Assembly: GCA_944393755.1 (NCBI GenBank)
Contig: CALYBF010000002.1
Coordinates: forward strand, 1-42,342
Reading direction: 5' to 3'
Source: an uncultured Clostridia bacterium
GTDB lineage: Bacteria > Bacillota > Clostridia > TANB77 > CAG-508
DNA length: 42,342 nt
Numbering within the stretch: position 1 is the stretch's first letter; every line of letters begins with the position of its first letter. A program made the translations under genes and the position numbers. Below the pieces are notes generated by a model that was given only the letters and a program-made list of their open reading frames with translations, did no database searches and was not told the origin of the DNA. Positions 1 to 7,705 of the stretch are shown here, one piece after another.

Positions 1-117
1 AGAAAAATAGCATAAGAAAAAAATATAGGGAAGGGACAGCCCGAATAAACGCCTGTGGAGATAGTAGGTTACGAGGTCTAAGAAGCAGGAAGCCCATTGG
101 CTTTAGACAATGGGTAG
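1..117 (+). pseudogene. tnpB (IS200/IS605 family) C-terminal remnant
   Basis: The frame starting at base 1 reads as the C-terminal tail of a TnpB/OrfB RNA-guided nuclease: a GQPE-x-TPVEI stretch at bases 34-60 and the family-typical ending EAGSPLALDNG before TAG at 115-117. In-frame TAA codons at 13-15, 46-48 and 79-81 interrupt it, so the copy is decayed. The rest lies off the window. The match to TnpB tails is from memory of the family. Frame 3 also reads an ACGDS-like string here and stays open into the next gene; I regard that as chance overlap. Confidence 0.7.
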
Positions 118-120
118 TTC
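91..120 (+). mobile_element. IS200/IS605 right-end hairpin (omegaRNA 3' end)
   Basis: The stem CCCATTG (93-99) pairs with CAATGGG (108-114) around a short loop and is followed by TAGTTCAC, the usual right-end pattern of clostridial IS605-type elements overlapping the tnpB 3' end. In this family the same region forms the scaffold of the TnpB guide RNA, and the bases just downstream (from about 121) would be the guide. With tnpB decayed here, activity would need a TnpB supplied in trans. The exact element boundary is inferred. Confidence 0.65.
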
Positions 121-149
121 ACAACACATTAGAACCATATAGAGAATAT

Positions 150-917
150 GTGAAAAAAAGAAAAAATAAAGAAATTTCCGAAACAGAAGAATTTAAAGAA
201 ATATTAGAAAAAATAGGAGATACAGAAGAAAATAGAAAAATATTAGAATATATTTTAACAGAAAGAAAACTTATGACTATTGCAGGAAAGAATTTAAAAA
301 GACCAACAATATTTTTTAGTAGATTTGTAAGTGAGCTAGAAAAAGGTGGTATGGACGATTATACTTTATTACACGAATATTGCCGCGCAATAGAAATACA
401 TAAAGAAAATGAAAGTACAGAAGAAAGTTTTATAAGTGGTTTTGATTTAATAAATAAAAATGAATTAAATCTATATAGAAAAGATAAAAGAAAATATGAA
501 AGATTAAATGAAACAATAACAGATATATTTAGTGTAAAAGCAACTAAAATATTACATGACAGAGGAATTTATATATCAGAACCACGAGAATTAACAAATG
601 AAGATATTTTAAATTGTAATACAAGTATTATATTAAAAAAAATATTAATGCCATTTGTTGAGAAATATAAAGAAAATATTGTAGGTGCTAGAATAACAGG
701 AAATATGCAAAGTTTGTTTAATAGAATAGGAAGAGATAATTTTGAGAGTTTAAATGATTGTATAAATAAAATAGATTGGTTAATAGCAGAAGGTTTAACA
801 GAAGATTTAAAATCTGGAAAAAACAATAGTGAGATTGTAAAAGAATATAATAAACAAAAAAGTAGAATAGAAGAAATCTATAGAAATATGGAAATAGAAA
901 TAGAAGAAATAAGATAA
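150..917 (+). CDS. Unknown protein, possibly 5'-truncated by the IS element
   Basis: A 255-residue Lys/Glu/Ile-rich soluble protein with no signal peptide, membrane segment or motif that I recognise. The start given is GTG at 150, which has no clear ribosome binding site. The frame is open upstream through the IS right end, so the original 5' end was probably lost when the element inserted about 30 bp upstream. Codon use (AGA, ATA, TTA) matches the AT-rich neighbours. It ends at TAA just before a bidirectional terminator. No function can be assigned. Confidence 0.6.
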   Translation: MKKRKNKEISETEEFKEILEKIGDTEENRKILEYILTERKLMTIAGKNLKRPTIFFSRFVSELEKGGMDDYTLLHEYCRAIEIHKENESTEESFISGFDLINKNELNLYRKDKRKYERLNETITDIFSVKATKILHDRGIYISEPRELTNEDILNCNTSIILKKILMPFVEKYKENIVGARITGNMQSLFNRIGRDNFESLNDCINKIDWLIAEGLTEDLKSGKNNSEIVKEYNKQKSRIEEIYRNMEIEIEEIR

Positions 918-932
918 TGTAAATAAAAAAAT

Positions 933-967
933 AACCTCTTTATAACTAATATAAAGAGGTTGTTTTT
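933..967. terminator. Bidirectional intrinsic terminator
   Basis: AACCTCTTTAT (933-943) pairs with ATAAAGAGGTT (951-961) around a 7-base loop. It is followed by GTTTTTT on the plus strand and by an A-rich stretch (T-run on the minus strand) before it. It separates the convergent genes at 150-917 and 996-1940. Confidence 0.85.
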
Positions 968-995
968 TAAAAGTAATTATTAATTTTAATTTTTA

Positions 996-1940
996 TTATT
1001 CTTCAGGTAATTGTTTGTTATCAGCTTTTTTAGAAGTCTCTTTTTTATTATCTTTAACAGCTTCAGCCATAGCTCCTAAAGAACTTAAGGCATTTGTTGC
1101 TTCAAATGGTATAAATATTTTATTTGCTTCACCATTTGCTACTTTTTCTAAAGCTTCTAATGATTTTAGTTGAACCAATTTATCATCAGGGTTAGCTTTT
1201 TTAATTGATTCATAAACCATTTGAATTTCTTTAGCTTTAGCTTCAGCAACTTCACGAATAGCTTGAGCCTCACCGGCAGCTCTTCTAATTTGAGCTTCTT
1301 TATCAGCTTCAGCTTCTAGGATAGCTGCTTGTTTTTTACCTTCAGCAATAGTGATAGCAGATTGTCTTTGAGCTTCAGATTCTAGAATCATAGCTCTTTT
1401 ATTTCTTTCTGCGTTCATTTCTTTTTCCATTGCATCTTTAACATCTGGTGGTGGTGTAATATCTTTTATTTCAACTCTATCAATTTTACAACCCCATCTG
1501 TCAGTTGCTTCATCAAGAACAACTCTTAATTGAGTATTAATTCCATCTCTTGAACTAAATGTTTCATCTAAAGTCATTTTACCAATAATATCACGAATAG
1601 TTGTAATTGCTAAATATTCAATACCTTTCTTTAAGCTTTGAATTTCATAAACAGCTTTTGCTGGGTCAGTTATTTGGTAAAACACAACCGTATCAATTGT
1701 AATTGTAACGTTATCTTTAGTGATAACATCTTGTGGTGGAATATCCATTGTTTGTTGTTTTAAACTTACAACACTTCTTACATGGTCTAAAAATGGTACA
1801 ATTATTGTAAGACCGGCATCTGCAACCTTATAAAATTTACCTAATCTTTCTATAATGTATACTTCAGATTGTTTAACAATCTTAATTGACATTGCTGCTA
1901 AAATTAAAATAATAATTAATAATATAATTAAAACTACCAT
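996..1940 (-). CDS. SPFH/Band 7 membrane protein (stomatin/QmcA-like)
   Basis: This 314-residue protein has one N-terminal membrane anchor (about residues 2-18) followed by a Band 7 domain (IIERLGKF; the QTMDIPPQ and PAKAVYEI regions) and an Ala/Glu-rich coiled coil (about 165-245). The family forms oligomeric scaffolds in membrane microdomains and often works with an NfeD partner, which is encoded 51 bp upstream on the same strand. The ATG is preceded by AAAGGAGG. The C-terminal tail is Lys-rich. The family call is secure; the precise role is not known from sequence. Confidence 0.9.
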   Translation of the reverse strand: MVVLIILLIIILILAAMSIKIVKQSEVYIIERLGKFYKVADAGLTIIVPFLDHVRSVVSLKQQTMDIPPQDVITKDNVTITIDTVVFYQITDPAKAVYEIQSLKKGIEYLAITTIRDIIGKMTLDETFSSRDGINTQLRVVLDEATDRWGCKIDRVEIKDITPPPDVKDAMEKEMNAERNKRAMILESEAQRQSAITIAEGKKQAAILEAEADKEAQIRRAAGEAQAIREVAEAKAKEIQMVYESIKKANPDDKLVQLKSLEALEKVANGEANKIFIPFEATNALSSLGAMAEAVKDNKKETSKKADNKQLPEE

Positions 1941-1991
1941 AATTTTCCTCCTTTAATTTTTATTTAAAATATATGTAGTAATAAAAATAAC

Positions 1992-2417
1992 TTATTTTAT
2001 TGGTGTAACAATAAGTTTAACACCCTTAATTTCCTTTATTTTAACTTCTGTACCTTTGGAAATTTCTATATCGTTTTCACCAGTAGCAGACCAAAGTTCT
2101 CCTTCAACTTTAACTTGCCCTGTAGAATTTATAGAACTTATATCTTTAGTAACAATACCTTTTTTATCTATTAAAGAAAAAGCATTTGTTTTTGTTGTCT
2201 CAACTTTAGCAAATTTCTTTACAAGTGGTTTAGTTGCTAAAATTAAAATTACAGAAGAAATTAAAAACACAGTTGTCTGAATTATAATATTATCTGTAAT
2301 AAAACTTACTGCCATTGCAATTAGTGATGCAATTCCTAACCAAAAAATTAAAAAACCTGCTGTTAAAACCTCACCAATTACAAAAACACCTGCTAAAATT
2401 AACCATATATACCACAT
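1992..2417 (-). CDS. NfeD family membrane protein
   Basis: A 141-residue protein with two or three N-terminal hydrophobic segments (MWYIWLILAGVFVIGEVL onward, up to about residue 70) and a C-terminal OB-fold-like beta domain (about 80-141). This is the short NfeD/YbbK type, without the serine protease half. NfeD proteins pair with SPFH proteins, and the SPFH gene follows directly, so the two form an operon. AAAGGAGG lies 8-9 bases upstream of the ATG. It is probably involved in membrane microdomain or envelope homeostasis, by inference from family and context. Confidence 0.88.
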   Translation of the reverse strand: MWYIWLILAGVFVIGEVLTAGFLIFWLGIASLIAMAVSFITDNIIIQTTVFLISSVILILATKPLVKKFAKVETTKTNAFSLIDKKGIVTKDISSINSTGQVKVEGELWSATGENDIEISKGTEVKIKEIKGVKLIVTPIK

Positions 2418-2450
2418 AAAGAAATCCTCCTTTAATTACCAACTATTACT

Positions 2451-2479
2451 ATTATAACATATTTTAAACAAAAATGGAA
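2451..2479 (-). promoter_or_regulatory. Promoter of the nfeD-SPFH pair
   Basis: On the minus strand TATAAT lies at 2456-2451, about 35 bases before the nfeD start. At 17-bp spacing the -35 is a weak TTCCAT (2479-2474). The -10 is convincing; the -35 is not. Confidence 0.5.
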
Positions 2480-2497
2480 TATGTAAACCAAAAAAAG

Positions 2498-2534
2498 TGA
2501 GAATTTTGGGGACGGGACTTTTTTGTCTCATTTT
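2498..2534 (+). repeat. 37-bp dispersed palindromic repeat, copy A
   Basis: This copy begins TGAGAATTTT, has the core GGGGACGGGAC and ends TTTTTTGTCTCATTTT. The outer TGAGA/TCTCA arms can pair. It lies between the divergent nfeD promoter and the small gene at 2588. Other copies are at 12165, 12254 (minus), 31600, 33487 and 33543 (minus). The layout resembles REP elements, but no transposase for it is present in the window. Confidence 0.8.
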
Positions 2535-2559
2535 AATTTGAATATTTTTCGAAAAAAAG

Positions 2560-2592
2560 CTCATAATTAAAAAGAGGTGTTTTAATTATGAG
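2560..2592 (+). promoter_or_regulatory. Hairpin with the SD in its loop and the start codon in its stem
   Basis: CTCATAATTAAAA (2560-2572) is perfectly complementary to TTTTAATTATGAG (2580-2592), a 13-bp stem. The 7-base loop AGAGGTG (2573-2579) is the ribosome binding site, and the ATG of the 2588 gene lies in the 3' arm. In DNA it could instead be an operator. Confidence 0.75.
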
Positions 2593-2803
2593 TGATGAGA
2601 GAAAAGATAAAATACAAGAAAATATAGAAAATCAAAAGATGGCAAGAAGAGATGAGCCAGAGGTAGGGGAAGATAGTACAAAGTATGGAGAATTTGTATC
2701 TTCTTATTTTGCATGGATACCACTACCAGAACAGAAAGAAAAAGCAAAAAGGTTAGAGAATATAACAAAGAAAGAAAATAAAGAAAAAGAGAGTAAAAAC
2801 TAG
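2588..2803 (+). CDS. Small charged protein of unknown function
   Basis: This 71-residue hydrophilic protein is rich in Lys and Glu. Its middle is less charged (KYGEFVSSYFAWIPLPEQ), and its ends look disordered or helical. The ATG sits inside the 13-bp hairpin at 2560-2592, with SD-like AGAGGTG 8 bases upstream. The codon pattern suits the host, and the regular start context supports a real gene. It precedes the CtsR-controlled promoter, so it is probably not part of that operon. I do not recognise the family. Confidence 0.6.
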   Translation: MSDERKDKIQENIENQKMARRDEPEVGEDSTKYGEFVSSYFAWIPLPEQKEKAKRLENITKKENKEKESKN

Positions 2804-2858
2804 AAAAAATTAGATAAAGAGAGAAAACGGAAGTAAAATAAGAGATTTTTAGATTCAA

Positions 2859-2939
2859 AGGTCAGAAAAGGTCAAAAAATGTATTTGTAAAAAAATAAAA
2901 TAAGAGTATAATATTATTGTAGGTCAAAGAAAGTCAAAG
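2859..2939 (+). promoter_or_regulatory. CtsR operators flanking the heat-shock operon promoter
   Basis: Two tandem heptad pairs match the CtsR box (RGTCAAA-type repeats): AGGTCAGAAAAGGTCAAA at 2859-2876 and AGGTCAAAGAAAGTCAAAG at 2921-2939. Between them is a promoter, TTTGTA (2884-2889), 17 bp, TATAAT (2907-2912). A repressor bound to both boxes would block polymerase. This is the classical autoregulated arrangement for ctsR-mcsAB-clpC. Confidence 0.9.
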
Positions 2940-2961
2940 TTAAAACTAGGGGGTATGTAAT

Positions 2962-3405
2962 ATGCGTATGTCAGATATAATAGAAGAATTTATAAAAGAA
3001 TTATTTGATGAAGGAAATGATGCAATAGAAATACAAAGAAACGAACTTGCAGAACATTTTAATTGTGTACCATCACAAATAAACTATGTAATATCAACAA
3101 GGTTTAAACCACAACAGGGATATTATGTAGAAAGTAGACGAGGTGGCGGTGGTCATATAACAATAAAAAAAGTAAATAATGATAAAGAAGATTATATAAT
3201 GCATATTATAAATAATATAGGAAATGAATTAACATCAAATGATGCAGATATATTAATAAGCGACTTTCTATCTTATAATATAATAGATACAAAAGAAGCA
3301 AAATTATTAAAAGTAGCAACAAACGATAAAGTGCTGAAACTTCCAAAAGAAATAAAAGATGAAGTAAGAGCAAGAATATTTAAAAATATGTTATTAAATA
3401 TATAA
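2962..3405 (+). CDS. ctsR: CtsR, repressor of class III heat-shock genes
   Basis: This 147-residue protein matches CtsR: an N-terminal winged helix (MSDIIEEFIKEL...VPSQINYVISTRF) and the Arg/Gly-rich DNA-binding wing ESRRGGGGHITI (about residues 57-68), then a C-terminal dimerisation domain. It binds direct heptad repeats, and two such sites lie just upstream, so autoregulation is likely. In Firmicutes CtsR is released by heat and handled by McsA/McsB/ClpC, all encoded downstream. The ATG at 2962 follows AGGGGGT. The gap to mcsA is 13 bp with an AAGGAGGA site. Confidence 0.95.
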   Translation: MRMSDIIEEFIKELFDEGNDAIEIQRNELAEHFNCVPSQINYVISTRFKPQQGYYVESRRGGGGHITIKKVNNDKEDYIMHIINNIGNELTSNDADILISDFLSYNIIDTKEAKLLKVATNDKVLKLPKEIKDEVRARIFKNMLLNI

Positions 3406-3418
3406 GGAGGAGATAATT

Positions 3419-3988
3419 ATGTTATGTGATAATTGTGGGAAAAAAGAAGCAAATGTAAGATATACAGAAAACATTAATGGAAAGGTAAGAGAATTAAATC
3501 TATGTGAAGAGTGCAGTAAAAAATTAGGAATAGGAGAAATAGACTTTAGTATGCCAATAGACTTTTCAAGTTTCTTGGGAGGCTTTATGGATGATTTAAT
3601 GACACCAGAAATAATGCCAATGATAAGTAGCTTAAAAGAAATAACTTGTGAAAATTGTGGAACAAGTTTTAATGATATTATGAATACAGGAAAAATAGGC
3701 TGTGAAAATTGTTATTCAGTATTTGAAGATAGATTAGACCCAATAATAAAAAGAATACAAGGATCAAATAGACACGTAGGAAGAATAGGAAAAATAATAG
3801 ATAATAAGATAGATAAAAAAGAAGGAAAAGCAGAAGAAAAAATGGAAACAAAATCTAAAGAAAATACTGATAATAGTAATGAAAACAAATTAGAAGAATT
3901 ACAAAGAAAATTAAAACAAGCAATAAAAGAAGAAAGATATGAAGACGCAGCAAAACTAAGAGATGAAATAAAGAAATTAGAAAAATAA
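3419..3988 (+). CDS. mcsA: McsA, zinc-finger activator of McsB
   Basis: A 189-residue protein with four Cys pairs, C3/C6, C29/C32, C77/C80 and C95/C98, as in McsA zinc modules, and a C-terminal UVR motif (KLEELQRKLKQAI...AAKLRDEIKKLEK). In the family McsA binds and stimulates the arginine kinase McsB and links it to ClpC. All the metal cysteines are intact here, unlike the catalytic residues of its partner McsB. It lies within the CtsR operon. Confidence 0.93.
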   Translation: MLCDNCGKKEANVRYTENINGKVRELNLCEECSKKLGIGEIDFSMPIDFSSFLGGFMDDLMTPEIMPMISSLKEITCENCGTSFNDIMNTGKIGCENCYSVFEDRLDPIIKRIQGSNRHVGRIGKIIDNKIDKKEGKAEEKMETKSKENTDNSNENKLEELQRKLKQAIKEERYEDAAKLRDEIKKLEK

Positions 3989-4008
3989 AATAAAAGAAGG
4001 TGAAAAAA

Positions 4009-5013
4009 ATGAATTGGTATTTGCAAACAAGCAAAGATTCTGATGTCGTAAAAAGTACAAGAATAAATTTTAAAAGAAACATAAAAAATTATAAATTTCA
4101 TTTAGATGATTTAGAGTTAAAAGAATTAGAAAAGAAAATAGAAGATAATATATATGCAATAGGATATGGACTAAAACTTTTAAAACTAAAAGATATGGAC
4201 GAAATAACAAAGAAAAGTTTAGTAGAAAAAAACTTAATAAGTCCAACATTTTTAGTAAAAAAAGGAGAAATAGGAAGTATATTAATAAATGATGAAGAAA
4301 ACATTTGTATAATGATAGGTGGAGATGACCACTTAAATATCCAAGTGTTTAGTAGTGGACTAGAATTAGAAAATACATTAAATCTAGCAATAGAAATAGA
4401 AGAAAAAATAGGAGAAATATTAGGCTTTAGTATAAATAAAAAATATGGATATCTAACAAGAAGGTTAACAGATTTAGGAACAGGACTAAAAGCATCAGTA
4501 ATGGTACATTTACCAGCATTAGTAAAAACAGGAAATATAGGAAAAATGTTAGATGTGGTTCGTGATTTTAATATGGAAGTAACAGGTGAATATGGAAAAA
4601 CTACTAAAGACCAAGAAGACATATATCAAATATCAAATAAACAAACATTAGGAATAACAGAAAAAGAAATAGTAAACAATTTAAAAGTAATAATAAAAAA
4701 ATTAGAAGAACAAGAAAGAACAGCTAGAAAAATGCTTACTAAAGATTCAATCGAATTAGAAGATATGGTTTTAAGAAGTTATGGTATATTAACGAATTGT
4801 AAAAAAATATCTTATGAAGAAGCAAAAGAATTATTATCAAATATAAAATTGGGAGTAGATTTAGGAATATTAGACAACTTAGACGATTTAAAAGTACAAA
4901 AATTATATTTATATACAAAACCAGCAAATTTACAAAAATATTTAGGAACAAAATATGATAAAGTAGAGCAAGAAATAAAAAGAGCAGAAGTAATAAAACA
5001 AATAGTTAAATAG
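4009..5013 (+). CDS. mcsB: McsB family protein, catalytic residues apparently lost
   Basis: The 334-residue protein aligns over its whole length with McsB protein-arginine kinases (phosphagen kinase fold): STRINFKRN, LVEKNLISP, YGYLT, GTGLKASVMVHLPAL, YQISN and RSYGILTNC are all recognisable. Key motifs differ: family NEEDH is GGDDH (104-108), SCPTN is RRLTD (151-155, so the conserved Cys is Arg), and the YGEGSEA glutamate is Lys (YGKTTKD, 196-201). Loss of kinase activity is therefore likely and an adaptor role possible. The start is ATG 4009 with AAGAAGG upstream; an in-frame GTG at 4000 overlaps that site. Comparison with B. subtilis McsB is from memory. Confidence 0.88.
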   Translation: MNWYLQTSKDSDVVKSTRINFKRNIKNYKFHLDDLELKELEKKIEDNIYAIGYGLKLLKLKDMDEITKKSLVEKNLISPTFLVKKGEIGSILINDEENICIMIGGDDHLNIQVFSSGLELENTLNLAIEIEEKIGEILGFSINKKYGYLTRRLTDLGTGLKASVMVHLPALVKTGNIGKMLDVVRDFNMEVTGEYGKTTKDQEDIYQISNKQTLGITEKEIVNNLKVIIKKLEEQERTARKMLTKDSIELEDMVLRSYGILTNCKKISYEEAKELLSNIKLGVDLGILDNLDDLKVQKLYLYTKPANLQKYLGTKYDKVEQEIKRAEVIKQIVK

Positions 5014-5072
5014 GGACGTTTCCATTTGGTCAAAATGTCCAAAATGAAACGTCCCCAATAGGACATTTTGTC
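5013..5072 (+). repeat. Intra-operon hairpins between mcsB and clpC
   Basis: GGGACGTTTC (5013-5022) is perfectly complementary to GAAACGTCCC (5046-5055), with further pairing inside (ATTTGG with CCAAAAT). A second small hairpin, GGACATTTTGTCC, follows at 5061-5072. The first arm starts on the last base of the mcsB stop codon. No T-run follows, so it is not a standard terminator. It may stabilise or process the mRNA, or be a relic of a mobile repeat. ACGTCC recurs at 5100. Confidence 0.75.
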
Positions 5073-5126
5073 CAATTTGGGACACATCTATATAAAGAAA
5101 CGTCCACAAGAGAGGAGTTGATTTTT

Positions 5127-7583
5127 ATGACATATAGTTTTACAAATAGAGCTAAAAAAGCTATTGAACTTGCAGATAGTTTAGCCATTGAACTTGGACA
5201 TAATTATATTGGAACAGAGCATATTTTATATGGTTTGGTAAAAGAAGGAAGCGGAGTTGCTTCTAAAGTCTTACAAAACCAAGGAATAGAACCTGATATG
5301 GTAATTGATGAAATCGTTAATTTAGTTGGAAATGATTCACCAATTACTGAAACTCTAGGTTTTACACCAAGAACTAAAAGAGTTATTGAAAATGCTTTTA
5401 TAGAAGCTAGAAAATTAGGTTATAATTATATAGGAACAGAACATATTTTAATAGGAATATTAAGAGAAGCAGATAGTATTGCAACAAGAATTTTATTAGA
5501 ATTAAATGTAAATATACCAAAACTTTATGGAGAAATTGTACGAGTTATAAATGAAGGAGAAGATTTCACATCAAACGAAGGTGGAAATAACAATAGAGGT
5601 AAAGGTAGTTATAATCAAACACCTACTCTTAATCAATTTGGTGAAGATTTAACTAAAAAAGCAGAAGAAGGTAAATTAGATCCTATAATTGGTAGAAAAA
5701 CTGAAATTGAAAGAGTTATTCAGATTTTATCTAGAAGAACTAAAAACAACCCTTGTTTGATAGGAGAACCTGGTGTTGGTAAAACTGCTGCTGTTGAAGG
5801 TTTGGCAGAAAAAATTGTTTCTGGTGATGTTCCAGAAACTTTAAAAGGAAAACGTGTTGTAACTATGGATATTTCAGGTATGGTTGCAGGAAGTAAATAC
5901 AGAGGTGATTTTGAAGAAAGAATTAAAAAGGCTCTAGAAGAAGCAAAGAAAGCAGGAGATGTAATCTTATTTATTGACGAAATACATACAATAGTGGGAG
6001 CAGGTGCAGCTGAAGGTGCAATTGATGCAGCAAATATTTTAAAACCATTACTTGCAAGAGGAGAAATTAGATTAATCGGGGCAACTACTTTAAACGAATA
6101 TAGAAAATATATTGAAAAAGATGCAGCATTAGAAAGAAGATTTAGTCCTGTTACAATAAATGAACCATCTGAAAAAGATACAATTAAGATTTTAAAAGGT
6201 TTACGTGATAAATTTGAAGCACATCATGGTGTTGAAATAACAGATGAAGCAATTGAAGCTGCTGTTAAGATGTCTATACGTTATATTAATGATAGGTACT
6301 TACCAGATAAAGCAATTGATTTAATTGATGAAGCAGCATCACGTGCTAAATTAAAAACTTTCACAGAACCAGATAGTCTAAAAAAATTACAAGAAGAGAT
6401 TGAAAAAGTTGAAAATGAAAAAGAAGAAGCTGTAAGAATACAAAAATTTGAAAAAGCAGCAAGTCTAAGAGACAAACAAAAAGAATTAAAAGAGAAGTAT
6501 GAAAAAGAGCAAAAGAAATGGCAAAATAAAAACGATAAAACTATTACAAATATTACAGAAGAAAATGTAGCAGAAGTAATTTCTAGTTGGACAGGAATAC
6601 CAGCAAAGAAAATTACTGAAGATGAAAATGTAAGATTAAAGAATTTAGAAAAAACTCTGCATGAAAGAGTAATAGGACAAGATGAAGCAGTAGAAGCAGT
6701 AGCAAAAGCAATTCGTAGAGGTAGAGTTGGCTTAAAAGACCCTAAAAGACCAATCGGTTCATTTCTATTTTTAGGACCAACAGGTGTTGGTAAAACAGAG
6801 CTTTCAAAAGCATTAGCAGAAAGTTTATTTGGTGATGAAAATGCAATGATAAGAATTGATATGTCTGAATATATGGAACCACACTCTGTTTCTAAATTAA
6901 TAGGTTCACCACCAGGATATGTTGGTTTTGATGAAGGTGGACAATTAACAGAAAAGATAAGAAGAAAACCTTATTCTGTAATTTTATTTGATGAAATAGA
7001 AAAAGCGCATCCAGATGTTATGAATATGCTTCTTCAAATATTAGAAGATGGAAGATTAACAGATTCACAAGGTAGAACTGTAAACTTTAAAAATACTGTT
7101 ATAATTATGACGTCAAATATAGGAGCAAGACTAATAACAGATAAAAAGACATTAGGTTTTTCTAAAACTAACAAAGATAATAAAGAAAAAGAAGAAAGTT
7201 CTAAAAAAGAATATGAAGACATTAAAAAAGAAGTTATGGATGCATTAAAGAAAGAATTAAGACCAGAGTTTATTAACCGTATTGATGAAATAATTGTATT
7301 CCATAAATTAACAGATAGTGAAATATCAAAAATTATTGATATAATGTTAAAAGAAGTAACTACTAGATTAGAAGCACAAAAAATTAAAATAGAATTAGAA
7401 CCAGAAGTTAAAGAATTAATAGCAAGTAAAGGAATTGATAAAAACTTTGGTGCAAGACCTTTAAGAAGAACTATTCAGAGTGTTTTAGAAGATAGGTTAG
7501 CAGAAGAAATATTAGATGGTAATTTAAAGAAAAATAAAACAAACAAAATAGGAGTTAATGACGGGAAAATAGTAGTAAAATAG
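5127..7583 (+). CDS. clpC: ClpC AAA+ unfoldase
   Basis: An 818-residue Hsp100 protein: two N-terminal Clp repeats (IGTEHILYGL and IGTEHILIGILREADS, glutamates kept), a D1 ATPase with Walker A GEPGVGKTA (about 213) and Walker B ILFIDEIHTI, a UVR-type middle domain (about 430-465), and a D2 ATPase with GPTGVGKTE (about 550) and VILFDEIEKAHPDV. It unfolds substrates for ClpP. The ATG at 5127 is chosen over an in-frame TTG at 5118 because AGAGGAG (5111-5117) is well placed for it and the protein then starts MTYSFTNRAKKA. Last gene of the CtsR operon. Confidence 0.97.
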   Translation: MTYSFTNRAKKAIELADSLAIELGHNYIGTEHILYGLVKEGSGVASKVLQNQGIEPDMVIDEIVNLVGNDSPITETLGFTPRTKRVIENAFIEARKLGYNYIGTEHILIGILREADSIATRILLELNVNIPKLYGEIVRVINEGEDFTSNEGGNNNRGKGSYNQTPTLNQFGEDLTKKAEEGKLDPIIGRKTEIERVIQILSRRTKNNPCLIGEPGVGKTAAVEGLAEKIVSGDVPETLKGKRVVTMDISGMVAGSKYRGDFEERIKKALEEAKKAGDVILFIDEIHTIVGAGAAEGAIDAANILKPLLARGEIRLIGATTLNEYRKYIEKDAALERRFSPVTINEPSEKDTIKILKGLRDKFEAHHGVEITDEAIEAAVKMSIRYINDRYLPDKAIDLIDEAASRAKLKTFTEPDSLKKLQEEIEKVENEKEEAVRIQKFEKAASLRDKQKELKEKYEKEQKKWQNKNDKTITNITEENVAEVISSWTGIPAKKITEDENVRLKNLEKTLHERVIGQDEAVEAVAKAIRRGRVGLKDPKRPIGSFLFLGPTGVGKTELSKALAESLFGDENAMIRIDMSEYMEPHSVSKLIGSPPGYVGFDEGGQLTEKIRRKPYSVILFDEIEKAHPDVMNMLLQILEDGRLTDSQGRTVNFKNTVIIMTSNIGARLITDKKTLGFSKTNKDNKEKEESSKKEYEDIKKEVMDALKKELRPEFINRIDEIIVFHKLTDSEISKIIDIMLKEVTTRLEAQKIKIELEPEVKELIASKGIDKNFGARPLRRTIQSVLEDRLAEEILDGNLKKNKTNKIGVNDGKIVVK

Positions 7584-7613
7584 CAAGAAGTACAAAAACT
7601 TCTTGCCTTTTTC
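7583..7613 (+). terminator. Intrinsic terminator after clpC
   Basis: GCAAGAAGT (7583-7591) pairs with ACTTCTTGC (7598-7606), followed by CTTTTTCT. The stem starts on the last base of the clpC stop codon. Confidence 0.88.
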
Positions 7614-7688
7614 TATTTTGGTGCTATAATAGGAAAGATAGGGCAAAAGCCTTATAGTAGTCAAAATTAGTAATGTAATATTACTAAT
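7603..7688 (+). promoter_or_regulatory. Promoter and leader of the DUF4097-like gene
   Basis: TTGCCT (7603-7608), 16 bp, TATAAT (7625-7630). Shortly after the expected transcription start is AGGGCAAAAGCCTT (7640-7653), which can form a small hairpin and is nearly repeated in the leader of the gene at 22447-22710. ATTAGTAAT (7666-7674) and ATTACTAAT (7680-7688) then form a perfect 9-bp inverted repeat with a 5-base spacer, a possible operator or mRNA hairpin. Confidence 0.6.
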
Positions 7689-7705
7689 TAAGTGGAAGGA
7701 GAATT

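Noticed and set aside
3..917. A continuous open frame from the window edge through the IS end into the 150-917 gene, as if TnpB were fused to it
   Set aside because: The typical TnpB ending (EAGSPLALDNG-stop) is in a different frame, so the read-through looks accidental.
5118..5126. TTG start for clpC, three codons upstream
   Set aside because: It overlaps the end of the SD; ATG at 5127 has the proper spacing and the family N-terminus.
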